Below, one piece after another: positions 52,461 to 61,219 of a stretch of 64,000 bases of DNA (position 1 is its first letter; each line of letters starts with the position of its first letter). The notes under the pieces were generated by a model. It searched no databases and was not told where the DNA came from. It saw only the letters and a list, made by a program, of their open reading frames with translations. A program made the position numbers and the translations under genes. Source of the DNA: Lysobacter arvi (GTDB taxonomy: Bacteria > Pseudomonadota > Gammaproteobacteria > Xanthomonadales > Xanthomonadaceae); the NCBI GenBank assembly GCA_031216755.1, contig JARUHG010000003.1:124001-188000 (forward strand), read 5' to 3'.

Positions 52461-55141
52461 TACGCCACCGTCGCCTCGAAGGCGTCATCGCGCCAATCGA
52501 GTTCCGCTTGCGTGATTAGCATGCGCGTGGCGACGCGATTCAGCACTGCCAAAGACAGCGGTGGAAGCAGTTCGCCGTCGATCACGGCATCGAGCAGACG
52601 GGCACCGTCGGTGTGCAGGCTGCATCGCGCTCTCAGCTCGGCCTGCGCGGCCTGCGTCACCGTCAGCTCCGCGCGGTAACGTTCGGCGAACTGGGCAATC
52701 AAACGCTTCACGCGCTGCTCGACAATGCGGCCCAGCACGTCTTCGTCCAGGAAGCGGTAGCGCACGACCTGCATGCGCGCCAGTAGTGCCGGCTTGAAGA
52801 AACGTTGCAGTTCGCGGCGCAACGTCGGTTCGTCGCACTCGATCAGATCGCTTCCGGTCTTGTCATAACCAAGGTTCGAAGTCAGGAAGAACAGCGCGTT
52901 CTTGCAATCGATCAGACGGCCCTCGCCATCGGTCAATTCGCCCTTGTCGAACACCTGGTAGAACAGGTTCAAGACATCCGGATGGGCCTTCTCGACCTCG
53001 TCCAACAAGACTACCGAATAGGGCTTTTGCCGCAGTGCTTCGGTCAGCAAACCGCCCTCGCCGAAACCGACATAGCCAGGCGGCGAGCCGATCAGGCGCG
53101 AGACGGTGTGCTTCTCCTGGTACTCGGAGAGGTTGATCACGGTCAGGAACTGACGACCGCCAAACAGGTGCTCGGCGATCTGGAGTGCGGTTTCGGTTTT
53201 GCCTACGCCGCTTGGACCGACCAGCAGGAACGCACCCAACGGCGTGCCGGGCCGACGCAGATCCGCCATCGCGGTGAGCAGGTGCCGGTGGACGCGCACG
53301 ATCGCGTCATCCTGCCCCTGGATACGCGCGCCCAGCACTTGAGGCAATGTACGCAGACGTTCGAGGCGATCTTCGCTGAGAGAGTCGACCGGGATGCCGG
53401 TCCAGTCGCCGATCACCTGCGCCACCTGCTCCGGGCCGACGTCGGCGTGCAGAAGGCCGCCGGTCCTCTGCAACTCGGCAAGCGTCGCGACGGCGTCGCG
53501 CAGGGCTGTGGCGTGGTCGGCGATCGTGACGGACGGCGAAGCGATCGCGATGTCATTGTCCGATGGCTCCTCCGACCGTTTCGATGAGATGCCAGTCACC
53601 ACTTCATCGCCGTCGCCCACGGGCGTCTCTGAGGTCGCAGCTTCGCGCAGCTGCACAATGCGCTCGACCAACGCCTTCTGCTCCTGCCAGGCTCCTTCGA
53701 GTGCGGCACGCTCGGCGGTCAGTTCGAGCCGCTGCTGCGCCAGGGCCTCCAGACGTTGGACTTCGATGGCGTGGCCGGCATTGCGGTCGCGTTCGAGCAC
53801 TTCACGCTCGACCTGGATCGCATGCAGCGCGTTGTCCAGCGCCGCCACCCTTCGCGGTGGGCTGGCCAAGCCCGTGGCTACACGAGCACAGGCGGTGTCG
53901 AGCACGTCGATGGCCTTGTCCGGCAGTTGCCTACCGCTGAGATACCGCGCCGAAAGTTGGCAGGCTGCCTGCAGCGCGGCATCCTGAATGAGCACACCGT
54001 GGGAGCGTTCGTACACCGTGCGTAAGCCGCGCAGCATCGGCAGTGCTTGTTCCGGCGTGGGCTCTTCCAGCTTCACCAGTTGAAAGCGCCGCGACAGCGC
54101 CGGGTCTTTCTCAAAATACTTCTTGTACTCCGACCAGGTCGTCGCCGCGATCGTCCTCAGTTCACCGCGCGCCAACGCCGGCTTGAGCAGGTTGGCCGCA
54201 TCGGAACCCCCGGCAGCGTTGCCGGCGCCGATCATCGTGTGGGCTTCGTCAATGAACAGCACGATTGGCACGGGGGAGCTCTTCACTTCGTCCATCACGG
54301 CCTTCAGGCGCTTCTCGAATTCGCCCTTGACCGATGCGCCGGCCTGCAGCGCCCCGAGGTCCAGCCCCCACAGTGCGACGCCGCGGAGCTTGGCCGGCAC
54401 TTGACCGCGCACGATCCGCAATGCCAAACCCTCGACCAGAGCGCTTTTTCCGACGCCGGCTTCGCCGACCACGATCGGGTTGTTCTTGCGGCGGCGCGAG
54501 AGGATGTCGACCATCAGTTCGATCTCTCGGCCGCGGCCGAGCACCGGGTCGATTGCGCCATCGGCCGCCTGCGCGGTGAAGTCGATGCCGAAGCGTTGCA
54601 GCGCGCTGGGTGAGCCGTCGGCGATGCCCGATGCGGCGCCGTGGTGGGAACCGGACGCTTTCGGCGTCTCAGCCGAATCCGCCAGCAGCCTGGCGAAATG
54701 CGTACGCAGCGATTCGCGGTTGATCGACTCGAACAGCCGCGTCGCAGCACGCGGCAGATAGCGGTGTGGGTTGAGGAGCGCCGCAAGCAGCAAAAGGCCG
54801 CCACGCAGTCGCGACTCGCCCAGCTCGATCGAGCCAATCAGCCACGCTTCCTGCATCAGTTCCACCAGCAGCGGAGAGAACGCGGGCGTCGCGCCGTCTT
54901 CAACGACTTCGAAGATGAAATCCTCACTCAACGCCCTCTTGAGCGCGTCGACATCCGTGCCCGCGTGCGCAATCAGCAGCCGCACGTCGCCAAGCGGTTG
55001 ATCGATCAGCGTGTACAGCAGTTGCGCCACGGTCACTTCGGCGCCGCGCTGGCGCAGGCACAACGCGCCGGCCTCTTCCAGTCCGTGACGGCAGTAGTCG
55101 TTGAGACGGCCGAGCAGTGCGGCTAGGTCGGTTCGCAGCAT
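52460..55141 (-). CDS. clpV: T6SS sheath-recycling ATPase ClpV (TssH)
   Basis: Hexameric AAA+ unfoldase that extracts contracted sheath subunits, 893 residues. An N-terminal repeat domain (1 to about 160) binds the sheath protein. The first AAA+ module has VVGEAGVGKSALVEGLA, and LFIDEAHTMIGAG as Walker B. A middle coiled coil has QVEREVLERDRN and QRLELTAERAALEGAWQEQ. The second module has LLVGPSGVGKTETALQIAEHLFGG (quoted in part: VGPSGVGKTETAL) and SVVLLDEVEKAHPDVLNLF. The T6SS context separates it from housekeeping ClpB. It begins 21 bases after the PAAR gene. Confidence 0.95.
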   Translation of the reverse strand: MLRTDLAALLGRLNDYCRHGLEEAGALCLRQRGAEVTVAQLLYTLIDQPLGDVRLLIAHAGTDVDALKRALSEDFIFEVVEDGATPAFSPLLVELMQEAWLIGSIELGESRLRGGLLLLAALLNPHRYLPRAATRLFESINRESLRTHFARLLADSAETPKASGSHHGAASGIADGSPSALQRFGIDFTAQAADGAIDPVLGRGREIELMVDILSRRRKNNPIVVGEAGVGKSALVEGLALRIVRGQVPAKLRGVALWGLDLGALQAGASVKGEFEKRLKAVMDEVKSSPVPIVLFIDEAHTMIGAGNAAGGSDAANLLKPALARGELRTIAATTWSEYKKYFEKDPALSRRFQLVKLEEPTPEQALPMLRGLRTVYERSHGVLIQDAALQAACQLSARYLSGRQLPDKAIDVLDTACARVATGLASPPRRVAALDNALHAIQVEREVLERDRNAGHAIEVQRLEALAQQRLELTAERAALEGAWQEQKALVERIVQLREAATSETPVGDGDEVVTGISSKRSEEPSDNDIAIASPSVTIADHATALRDAVATLAELQRTGGLLHADVGPEQVAQVIGDWTGIPVDSLSEDRLERLRTLPQVLGARIQGQDDAIVRVHRHLLTAMADLRRPGTPLGAFLLVGPSGVGKTETALQIAEHLFGGRQFLTVINLSEYQEKHTVSRLIGSPPGYVGFGEGGLLTEALRQKPYSVVLLDEVEKAHPDVLNLFYQVFDKGELTDGEGRLIDCKNALFFLTSNLGYDKTGSDLIECDEPTLRRELQRFFKPALLARMQVVRYRFLDEDVLGRIVEQRVKRLIAQFAERYRAELTVTQAAQAELRARCSLHTDGARLLDAVIDGELLPPLSLAVLNRVATRMLITQAELDWRDDAFEATVA

Positions 55142-55162
55142 GGCTATGTCCTTGTCGGGAGG

Positions 55163-55423
55163 TCAGGCGATGCTTGCGAGCGTCTGACTGGAGATCAGCG
55201 ACGCGCCACAGCTGGTATGGTCGCCGTGAGTGGCGGCCTGCCGGCCGTCGAGCGTGAGCCAGCCACTGCCGGTCGTGATCGTGGTGTCGCCGTGGATCGG
55301 GCAAGCCACCTTCATACCGACCGTGGCCACGGCTTTGCCACTCACGATCGAGCAGGCATGGCCTTCCTGCACGGTGCCGCCGTGGTCGGTGATGTCGCCT
55401 TTGACGATGAGGGGGCGGGACAT
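55163..55423 (-). CDS. PAAR-domain tip protein
   Basis: An 86-residue PAAR protein that would form the sharp metal-bound tip on a VgrG trimer. The N-terminal MSRPLIVKGDITDHGGTV matches the family start, followed by GHACSIVSGKAVATVGMKVACPIHGD (quoted in part: VACPIHGD) and AATHGDHTSCGASLIS. Conserved His and Cys in these blocks would hold the tip zinc. There is no C-terminal toxin extension, so it is a structural tip only. It is placed between tssL and clpV. Confidence 0.9.
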   Translation of the reverse strand: MSRPLIVKGDITDHGGTVQEGHACSIVSGKAVATVGMKVACPIHGDTTITTGSGWLTLDGRQAATHGDHTSCGASLISSQTLASIA

Positions 55424-55482
55424 GGTTCGTCGCTTCTTCTTGATAAATGAGGGGAAAAGTTGCGCGCGCGCGGACCGCCGGA

Positions 55483-56322
55483 TCAGTGCGGGAGGATTTG
55501 CCGCAGCGCCTGCTCGATCTCCAACGTCACGTGGTGGAGGCGGTACTTGTAGATAGCGAAGACCACCGCCAACACCACTGCGCCGATCGGCCAAGGCGCC
55601 CACCACGGCCACTGCCGGGTGAAGCTCACCGGTTTGTTGACCACATTCGCGGTCGCGTCCACGAACAGCGCGGGCGCCGGCCCACGCAACTGCCGGATGA
55701 TCCGGTGCAGCTCGACTTTGCGTTCGTGCAGCGCGTCATCGCCGCCATGGGTCTGCGAGTACTTGCCGCGAAAGCCCATCACCAGGCACAGGTACATGAA
55801 CTCCAGAAGATCGCGGTTCCGGGACGGTTCCTGCGAGAGCCGCGCGAGAATCGTGAAGAATTTTTCGCCACCGTACGTCTCCTGATGGAACCGCGAGAGC
55901 AGCGACTGCGCCATCCAAGGCGCGCCCCACGGTCGCGTCATCGCGACCTCGTCCAGGTACGCGCACAGACAGTAGCTGTAGGTGCGAAGCGTGTTCTCGT
56001 CGACGCCATCGCGCCGCAGCTCGACCTCGATGGCGGTGATCGTCTCGCAAACTCCGCCGTAAAGCGCAAGCACATCCTCTTCCGGCAGCGCGACGAGTTT
56101 GCGCAGCCGCACGGCCAGCCCGAACAGCGGCATCGCCGGGTCGGCCAATGCGCCGAAGCCTGGGCCACCGCGGAGTTGGAAACGCAGGCTCTCGTCGTTG
56201 TCCAACTGCTCGACAGTGTCGTGCGTGAGCAGTTCTTTGTTGGCGAGCGAAACGGCATGTGCTGAAGGCGTTGTTCTCGCGCCAGGCTGCGGATCAAACT
56301 CGGTTTGGTATTCGATGTTCAT
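55483..56322 (-). CDS. tssL: T6SS membrane complex protein TssL (DotU)
   Basis: Inner-membrane partner of TssM, 279 residues. The cytoplasmic hook-like helical domain contains LRTYSYCLCAYLDEVAMTRPWG and SLLSRFHQETYGGEKFF (both quoted in part), diagnostic of DotU/TssL. The single membrane helix is near the C-terminus (about 235-258, WAPWPIGAVVLAVVFAIYKY), with a short periplasmic tail. There is no peptidoglycan-binding extension. ATG 56322; upstream lies the vgrG relic rather than a tss gene. Confidence 0.93.
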   Translation of the reverse strand: MNIEYQTEFDPQPGARTTPSAHAVSLANKELLTHDTVEQLDNDESLRFQLRGGPGFGALADPAMPLFGLAVRLRKLVALPEEDVLALYGGVCETITAIEVELRRDGVDENTLRTYSYCLCAYLDEVAMTRPWGAPWMAQSLLSRFHQETYGGEKFFTILARLSQEPSRNRDLLEFMYLCLVMGFRGKYSQTHGGDDALHERKVELHRIIRQLRGPAPALFVDATANVVNKPVSFTRQWPWWAPWPIGAVVLAVVFAIYKYRLHHVTLEIEQALRQILPH

Positions 56323-56456
56323 TATGTGTTCGGCTCTTTCCTTGCTATCTGTCGTGTTGAACTGCCGGGTATGACTCTTCTAACGACATGTCACGTCACG
56401 ACCCGCTCTCGGAGCGTAGTCGAGCGACTTTTGCCACTTTCAGCGACCTGCATCCG

Positions 56457-56639
56457 TCAAGATCCGACCTCACCATCGGCTGGCCTCGCTCCGCTGAACG
56501 CCCGCCAGTTCGACACGCGATCGAGATTCGGCAGTGGTGTGGCAGCGGCTGTGGCGGAAGCGGGTTCGTCCTGCTCGAAGACGGTGACGATGCCTTCAAG
56601 ATCGAGCATGGTGAAACGAAGGTCGGACCGCTGACTCAT
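56457..56639 (-). pseudogene. vgrG relic
   Basis: A 60-codon frame beginning MSQRSDLRFTM, matching the first residues of both VgrGs (MSQQSDVRF, MSHQSDVRF). It then jumps to EGIVTVFEQDEPA, which matches GIVTAFEQDET some 60-70 residues further into VgrG. The intervening codons are gone and the rest is unrelated. A purine-rich ribosome-binding site survives in front. It is the remains of a deleted third vgrG, or of a recombination attempt, between tssK and tssL. The other bases between 56323 and 56696 carry nothing I can assign. Confidence 0.8.
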
Positions 56640-56696
56640 TTGAGATTTCTTCCTTCTTCTGCAACTCGTTTCAGCTAACCCGATGAGCGGCGCGAT

Positions 56697-58031
56697 TCAT
56701 TGACCGCGCACGGCCCACAACTGCAACTCCAAACCCGGCATTTCTCCGGCCAAGTGAAGGCCGAAGCCTGCACTCTCGGCCATCGCCGCCCATGCCGGGC
56801 TGTTGCGGTCCAGCTGGTAGTAGGTGAAGCCGGAGTGGTATGGCAGGTAGCGCGGCGCCACTGGCAGCGGGATCAGCGGGATGCCCGGCAATTGCACCTG
56901 CACCAGATCGTTCAATCTTTCCATCGCCGCGATCTTGGTAAGTTGCGGGAAGCGCTGGCGCAGCGTGTCGCCTGGCAGGTTCGCCTTGACCGCCAGCACG
57001 AAGTCGGCGTGCCCGTACAAGCTCCTATCGGCGACGGGGGCCACGCGAATGCCGTACCTCTGCTCTTCGATGGGCAACGGCAACGCGCGCGGTTGCAGCA
57101 CCGTGCTGAGGCAACGGCGCAGCGTCTCTTCCAATGCCTTGAAGCTGGTACGCAGGTCGTCGTGTCGATAGGCGGGGTATTCGTCCATCAGGCGACGTTC
57201 GTCGATGAAGGTCACCAGCTCGCCGCAGGCGGCGGCGAGTTCCAGGTACAACCGTTCCGGGTGCACTTGCCGGATGCTGCTCAGGTGCTGGAATACCGGC
57301 TGCAGGCGATTCAATGCCAGCAGCAGATTGAAGTCGGCCACTTCAGCAACGCCTGCTTGTGAAGGCGCACCCAGGCGCTCGGCCAGCGTCTTCGCACGCT
57401 CGCGCATCAGGCCCGCGATCTCACCCAGGAAACGACGCAGCGGGGGCACCGCCTGCACCGAAACGGCGGTCGGATAGAACATCGGGTCCAGTTGCAAGCG
57501 GCCATCCGGACGACGGTCTGCAATACGCGCCATTGGAACGCTGGTGAACGCGCTGCGGTCGTCACGGTCGAGCAGGAGCTGGAACGCGGGCCGTGCGACT
57601 TCCAGCGGCACGTAATGGCCGTCCGGACTGTGTGTGTCTCGGGTATCGACCGAATCCACGCGGTAGCGCCGTGCCGCCTGCGCGGGCGGCCACTGCATCT
57701 CCAGCGCGCCGTCGCTGAGCAACGGCAGGGACAGATGCACCACCTGACCAACGACGGACACATCGTCCACGGCCAGCGGCGTCATCGGCGCAGCGCCGCC
57801 TGGAATGTCGAACGCGGTACCGTCTGGCATCACGCCACTGGCGCGCACCAGAGCGATCTTGCCGAAGCTCAGGTACTCGGCGTTGATCTCCAGTTCGGTG
57901 AAGCCGTAAGCGAACTCGGCCATCGCGCTCAGACGCTGATGCAGGTTATGTTCGACGAAGCGGGTTTCCTGCTGGAAGTGCTGCGGGCGGACGAACAGCC
58001 CTTCCTTCCAGACGACGCGGTTGTGAGACAT
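56697..58031 (-). CDS. tssK: T6SS baseplate protein TssK
   Basis: Trimeric protein that connects the baseplate to the membrane complex, 444 residues. The family start MSHNRVVWKEGLFVRPQHFQQ is clear, with GFTELEINAEYLSFGKIAL after it. The C-terminal receptor-like region holds VLAVKANLPGDTLRQRFPQLTKIA and PRYLPYHSGFTYYQLDRNSPAW (both quoted in part). It follows tssJ by 71 bases. Confidence 0.95.
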   Translation of the reverse strand: MSHNRVVWKEGLFVRPQHFQQETRFVEHNLHQRLSAMAEFAYGFTELEINAEYLSFGKIALVRASGVMPDGTAFDIPGGAAPMTPLAVDDVSVVGQVVHLSLPLLSDGALEMQWPPAQAARRYRVDSVDTRDTHSPDGHYVPLEVARPAFQLLLDRDDRSAFTSVPMARIADRRPDGRLQLDPMFYPTAVSVQAVPPLRRFLGEIAGLMRERAKTLAERLGAPSQAGVAEVADFNLLLALNRLQPVFQHLSSIRQVHPERLYLELAAACGELVTFIDERRLMDEYPAYRHDDLRTSFKALEETLRRCLSTVLQPRALPLPIEEQRYGIRVAPVADRSLYGHADFVLAVKANLPGDTLRQRFPQLTKIAAMERLNDLVQVQLPGIPLIPLPVAPRYLPYHSGFTYYQLDRNSPAWAAMAESAGFGLHLAGEMPGLELQLWAVRGQ

Positions 58032-58102
58032 TGGCTTGGAATCTCAGTTCTTGTTCGAGGGGGTGTGCGGCGGCACTGCACCGTCGCGCGACGTGCCACG
58101 CG

Positions 58103-59044
58103 TCATCGCAGCACCTCCGTGCTGATCGCAGCGCCTTCCTCGTCGAATACCATCAGCACGCCGTAACGGTGGCCGGTGGGATCCAGGCGGTACACTGCCT
58201 TCCAGCGGCGCAGGTCGAATTCGTGATAGGCGGCAATGACGCCGATGTAGAGCGCGTCCTTGTCCAACTTGCGCAGCGGCACGGTTTTGTACTGACCAGG
58301 CTTGAGTACGTAGTCGTCATGGCGAAGGTACGTGCTGCCCAGTGCCTTCTTCAGATCGATCGCGAGTGCGTCGTAGTCGGCGTTGAGCAATAACGAGTCG
58401 TCACTGAGCTGCACAACCTGGATCGCCAGCGGCGACGCTTGGCCGCGTCGCAGCGTCACCGTGCCCGGCGATGCCATCTCGATGGCGTCCTCACCACGGT
58501 ATGTACCCAGCGTCCGAGGAGCGACTGTTGCATCGCCTCCCGTGTTCGGCGTCGGGGCGTGCAGCTCAAGCACTGCGCTCGGCGGCAAGCCTGGCAGCGT
58601 GGAGGTCAAATGATCGGCCGCTGTGGCATTGGTCGCCGTTTTCGCAATGACGGTCGCTGACTCTGGCGCTGTTTCGCCGTTCTCGTCCTCCGGCTGAACC
58701 TCGGGAGTGCCCACTTCAGAGTCGTCAGCTTCTGTGTCGAGGGGTTCAGGAAGCCCCGAGCCCGCGGTCTTCCGCTCCTGCTCGATCAGCTTGGCCATGG
58801 CCGCCAACTGGGCCGTCATGTCGTCGAGGCTGTCGCCGCTCAGTTCGATGCGGATCGGAGGCTTCGCGGGATCCGTTTCAACCGGAGCGTCGGGATTCGG
58901 GTTGGCGTGCTCTGTGGCGTAGAGCGCCAGCTCCACTTCGCTGGCCCGTTCGTCTGGGTCTTTGCGGCCCGACGAGAACGACCCGCAGCCGACCAGCACC
59001 AGCACGAGGGCGAGCCACAACAGAGGCCTGATCGTGCTGCTCAC
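58103..59044 (-). CDS. tssJ: T6SS outer-membrane lipoprotein TssJ, enlarged
   Basis: Outer-membrane lipoprotein that binds TssM in the periplasm. The GTG at 59044 overlaps the FHA gene stop; the signal sequence ends in lipobox VLVGC (Cys 20). The TssJ beta-sandwich starts with EVELALYATEHANPNPD (about 36-52). Instead of the next strand, about 150 residues of acidic, Pro/Thr-rich sequence intervene. Only then comes PLAIQVVQLSDDSLLLNADYDAL (from about 205, quoted in part), KALGSTYLRHDDYVLKPGQ and YIGVIAAYHEFDLRRWKAV. Normal TssJ is about 150-180 residues; this one is 313. The insertion could contact peptidoglycan or extend the complex. Confidence 0.88.
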   Translation of the reverse strand: MSSTIRPLLWLALVLVLVGCGSFSSGRKDPDERASEVELALYATEHANPNPDAPVETDPAKPPIRIELSGDSLDDMTAQLAAMAKLIEQERKTAGSGLPEPLDTEADDSEVGTPEVQPEDENGETAPESATVIAKTATNATAADHLTSTLPGLPPSAVLELHAPTPNTGGDATVAPRTLGTYRGEDAIEMASPGTVTLRRGQASPLAIQVVQLSDDSLLLNADYDALAIDLKKALGSTYLRHDDYVLKPGQYKTVPLRKLDKDALYIGVIAAYHEFDLRRWKAVYRLDPTGHRYGVLMVFDEEGAAISTEVLR

Positions 59045-60168
59045 GCTGATCGATCCGGGGTCGGGCGCAGGGCGCGATCCAGCGCGTCGTCGAACGCGCC
59101 TCGGAACAGGCGCTGGGCGCCCTGCGCGTGAGCGACCATCACCTCGCGGTAGTAGGCGCCGTACATCGACCACAGCCACTCGCCGTTCCGCTGCGTCTCA
59201 GCGGCGGCGTAGCGCTCGAAGCGGTGCGCGAGCGCCTGCGGTGCGAAAGCGTCCAGCAGCGCGGCTACGCCGGCGTCAATCGCGCCCTGGGTGGCTTGTT
59301 GCTCTCGCGCCACCTGCGTCAATCCGTCACGCATGGCCGCTACGGGAGCCATATGGAACGGGCTACGCTGCGGACCGAACAGCGCCTGCACCGTGGCCGC
59401 CGCGTCCAATCCGAGCCGCAGCGGGTTGTCCTCGATCGGCGAGCCGCTGCGCGGTGCACGGGCCTGCAGTGCCGTGACCCCATCGATGGCGACGCGTAAT
59501 GTCTGTCCGATTTCGCGCAGCAGCGTGTGCGCCGCGGTCGCATCCAGCGGCCCGAACGTGACACCTAGTCCCGCTTCCAGGGCGGCCTGCGCATCCGCAC
59601 CGAGCCTGGTATCAGAGACGACGTTGCGGCCGAAGACCACCGCCTCGCCGGTAGTACCGGCACCGTCACTGTGGGCGCCCGCGCGCAACGACTGACCGTA
59701 ATGGGTGCGATCAGGCAATGCGTCGTCGCCGGGCAGGCGGCCCAGATGCGCGCTCTCGCTGACATCATGCTTCATGGGCACGACATCCAGAATGTCGCCG
59801 TGCGGTTCGTTGGCCGAGGCTGCCGTCGTGGCCGCATTCAGCGACACCGCCAGACGATACGGACCGATGTCGATTCGGTCGCCTTCGCCCAACCGTGCAA
59901 TGCGCCCTGCGCCCATTGGTTGGGGATCGCCGTTGAGGTGCGTCCGGCCGCTGGTGTCGGTAATGCAGAAGTGGCCGTCGCGCACGGTGATCTCGAAATG
60001 TTGAGGCGCGATCACACCCGCGGCGTCGCGCAGGAGCCACGTTGCGTTCTCGCAACCGACATTACCGCCGTGCGTTTCGAACACGTGCTGGGGCCGACAG
60101 CCGTGCATGAGCTGTTCGGGGTTGGTGACAACCAAGTGCATAGGGGTGGGAGACATGGCAGGACTCAT
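59041..60168 (-). CDS. T6SS FHA-domain protein (TagH-like)
   Basis: A 375-residue cytoplasmic protein. The FHA phosphothreonine-binding domain (about 15-110) shows VFETHGGNVGCENATWLL (quoted in part), ITDTSGRTHLNG and LGEGDRIDIGPYRLAV. A linker follows. The C-terminal domain (about 225-375), with LRLGLDAAATVQALFG, LDAFAPQALAHRFER and WSMYGAYYREVM, is the family-specific region of T6SS FHA proteins. Such proteins can respond to threonine phosphorylation, but no PpkA-type kinase or PppA phosphatase is in this window. It overlaps both tssG and tssJ. Confidence 0.88.
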   Translation of the reverse strand: MSPAMSPTPMHLVVTNPEQLMHGCRPQHVFETHGGNVGCENATWLLRDAAGVIAPQHFEITVRDGHFCITDTSGRTHLNGDPQPMGAGRIARLGEGDRIDIGPYRLAVSLNAATTAASANEPHGDILDVVPMKHDVSESAHLGRLPGDDALPDRTHYGQSLRAGAHSDGAGTTGEAVVFGRNVVSDTRLGADAQAALEAGLGVTFGPLDATAAHTLLREIGQTLRVAIDGVTALQARAPRSGSPIEDNPLRLGLDAAATVQALFGPQRSPFHMAPVAAMRDGLTQVAREQQATQGAIDAGVAALLDAFAPQALAHRFERYAAAETQRNGEWLWSMYGAYYREVMVAHAQGAQRLFRGAFDDALDRALRPTPDRSA

Positions 60169-61217
60169 GGACGCATCGTGATTCGGACGGTGGTTTCGGA
60201 CGTTTCGGGCACGGTGCCGGCGAACGTGGTCCAGCCCAAGTGGGCGCCGCTGTCCCGGTGCAGGCGGAAGGGGGGAATCTCGTCGCGGACGATCTGCAGG
60301 TCCAAGTCGTAAGCGAGCTGGTCGCGCAGCAGGAACTCGACGAGCTTGCGAAGCGGCTGGTGGGTGTCACCGTTGGGCAGAAAGTCGCGGAAGCGGCGTT
60401 CGCTCAGGCCGCGAATCGCGATCCGGAACCGGTTGCTGCAGGTGGACACGCGCCCACCGAGGGTGAAGTCCCCACCCAGGCGGACATTGCGCAAGCCCAA
60501 TGCGTTGCGCTGGTCATGGGGCACATCGACATGGTGCAGCTGGAACTCGTGGATCGCGACGTCTGACAAGTCGAAACAATGCGCAATGATGCCGGCCACC
60601 GCACTCGGTGAACGGTTTCGGCTGGCGATCACCCCGGCGTAGGTCAGCAGCCGACTCCACGGCAGGGGCGTGTCGCCACGCAGACGTTCGTCGTTGAGGC
60701 CGATCAGCGAAAACACGCTGCACGAGAAACGGTCGCGCGCACCGGGCTGGAAGCGCTCGTGGTAACGGTACTTGCGCCAGCCGCGGTGCAGCAACGTCAA
60801 CAGACGATGGTGGAAGAAGTCCAGGAACGCCGTGCGCAGACTATTGCCATGCGCGGCGTCCTGGGCGACACGATCCAGATAGTGGCCCGGAAGCGGCGAA
60901 TCAACGCCATGCAAGCCGAGGAAAGCGGCTTGCAGGCGATACTTGCCGTCCGGATGACCGGGCAAATGCGCGAGTCCAAGCACATCGGACGCCGGAAACC
61001 CAAGGCCGGGGTCGGTCTCGAAGCGGATGCGCTCCGATGCCGGATGGGCATCTACGCTTCGCTCCAGGTCATCACCGTGCAGGCGGTGGATCTGCTCGAC
61101 CAGGCGGAAGAACGCGATGCCGTGCGCCTGCTCGAACAGCGCTTCGACCTGCGCGCGCGCGGGAGCCGCGCGAGCCGCGCCCCCCGTTGTCGTGGTCGAC
61201 GTCAGCGCTACCGGCAA
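60165..61217 (-). CDS. tssG: T6SS baseplate protein TssG
   Basis: Baseplate wedge subunit working with TssF and TssE, about 350 residues. Family features are FFRLVEQIHRLHGDD near the N-terminus, RIRFETDPGLGFPASDV, GLHGVDSPLPGHYLD, FLDFFHHRLLTLLHRGWRKY (quoted in part), and VRLGGDFTLGGRVSTCSNRFRI (quoted in part). There is no in-frame ATG near the expected beginning; TTG 61217, two bases after the tssF stop, is the best start, giving MPVALTSTT. The stop overlaps the FHA gene start. Confidence 0.9.
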   Translation of the reverse strand: MPVALTSTTTTGGAARAAPARAQVEALFEQAHGIAFFRLVEQIHRLHGDDLERSVDAHPASERIRFETDPGLGFPASDVLGLAHLPGHPDGKYRLQAAFLGLHGVDSPLPGHYLDRVAQDAAHGNSLRTAFLDFFHHRLLTLLHRGWRKYRYHERFQPGARDRFSCSVFSLIGLNDERLRGDTPLPWSRLLTYAGVIASRNRSPSAVAGIIAHCFDLSDVAIHEFQLHHVDVPHDQRNALGLRNVRLGGDFTLGGRVSTCSNRFRIAIRGLSERRFRDFLPNGDTHQPLRKLVEFLLRDQLAYDLDLQIVRDEIPPFRLHRDSGAHLGWTTFAGTVPETSETTVRITMRP

Positions 61218-61219
61218 CC

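Noticed and set aside
58080-58110. TGGCACG sequence on the minus strand between tssJ and tssK
   Set aside because: The upstream half matches sigma-54, but the downstream half lacks the required GC in the right place.
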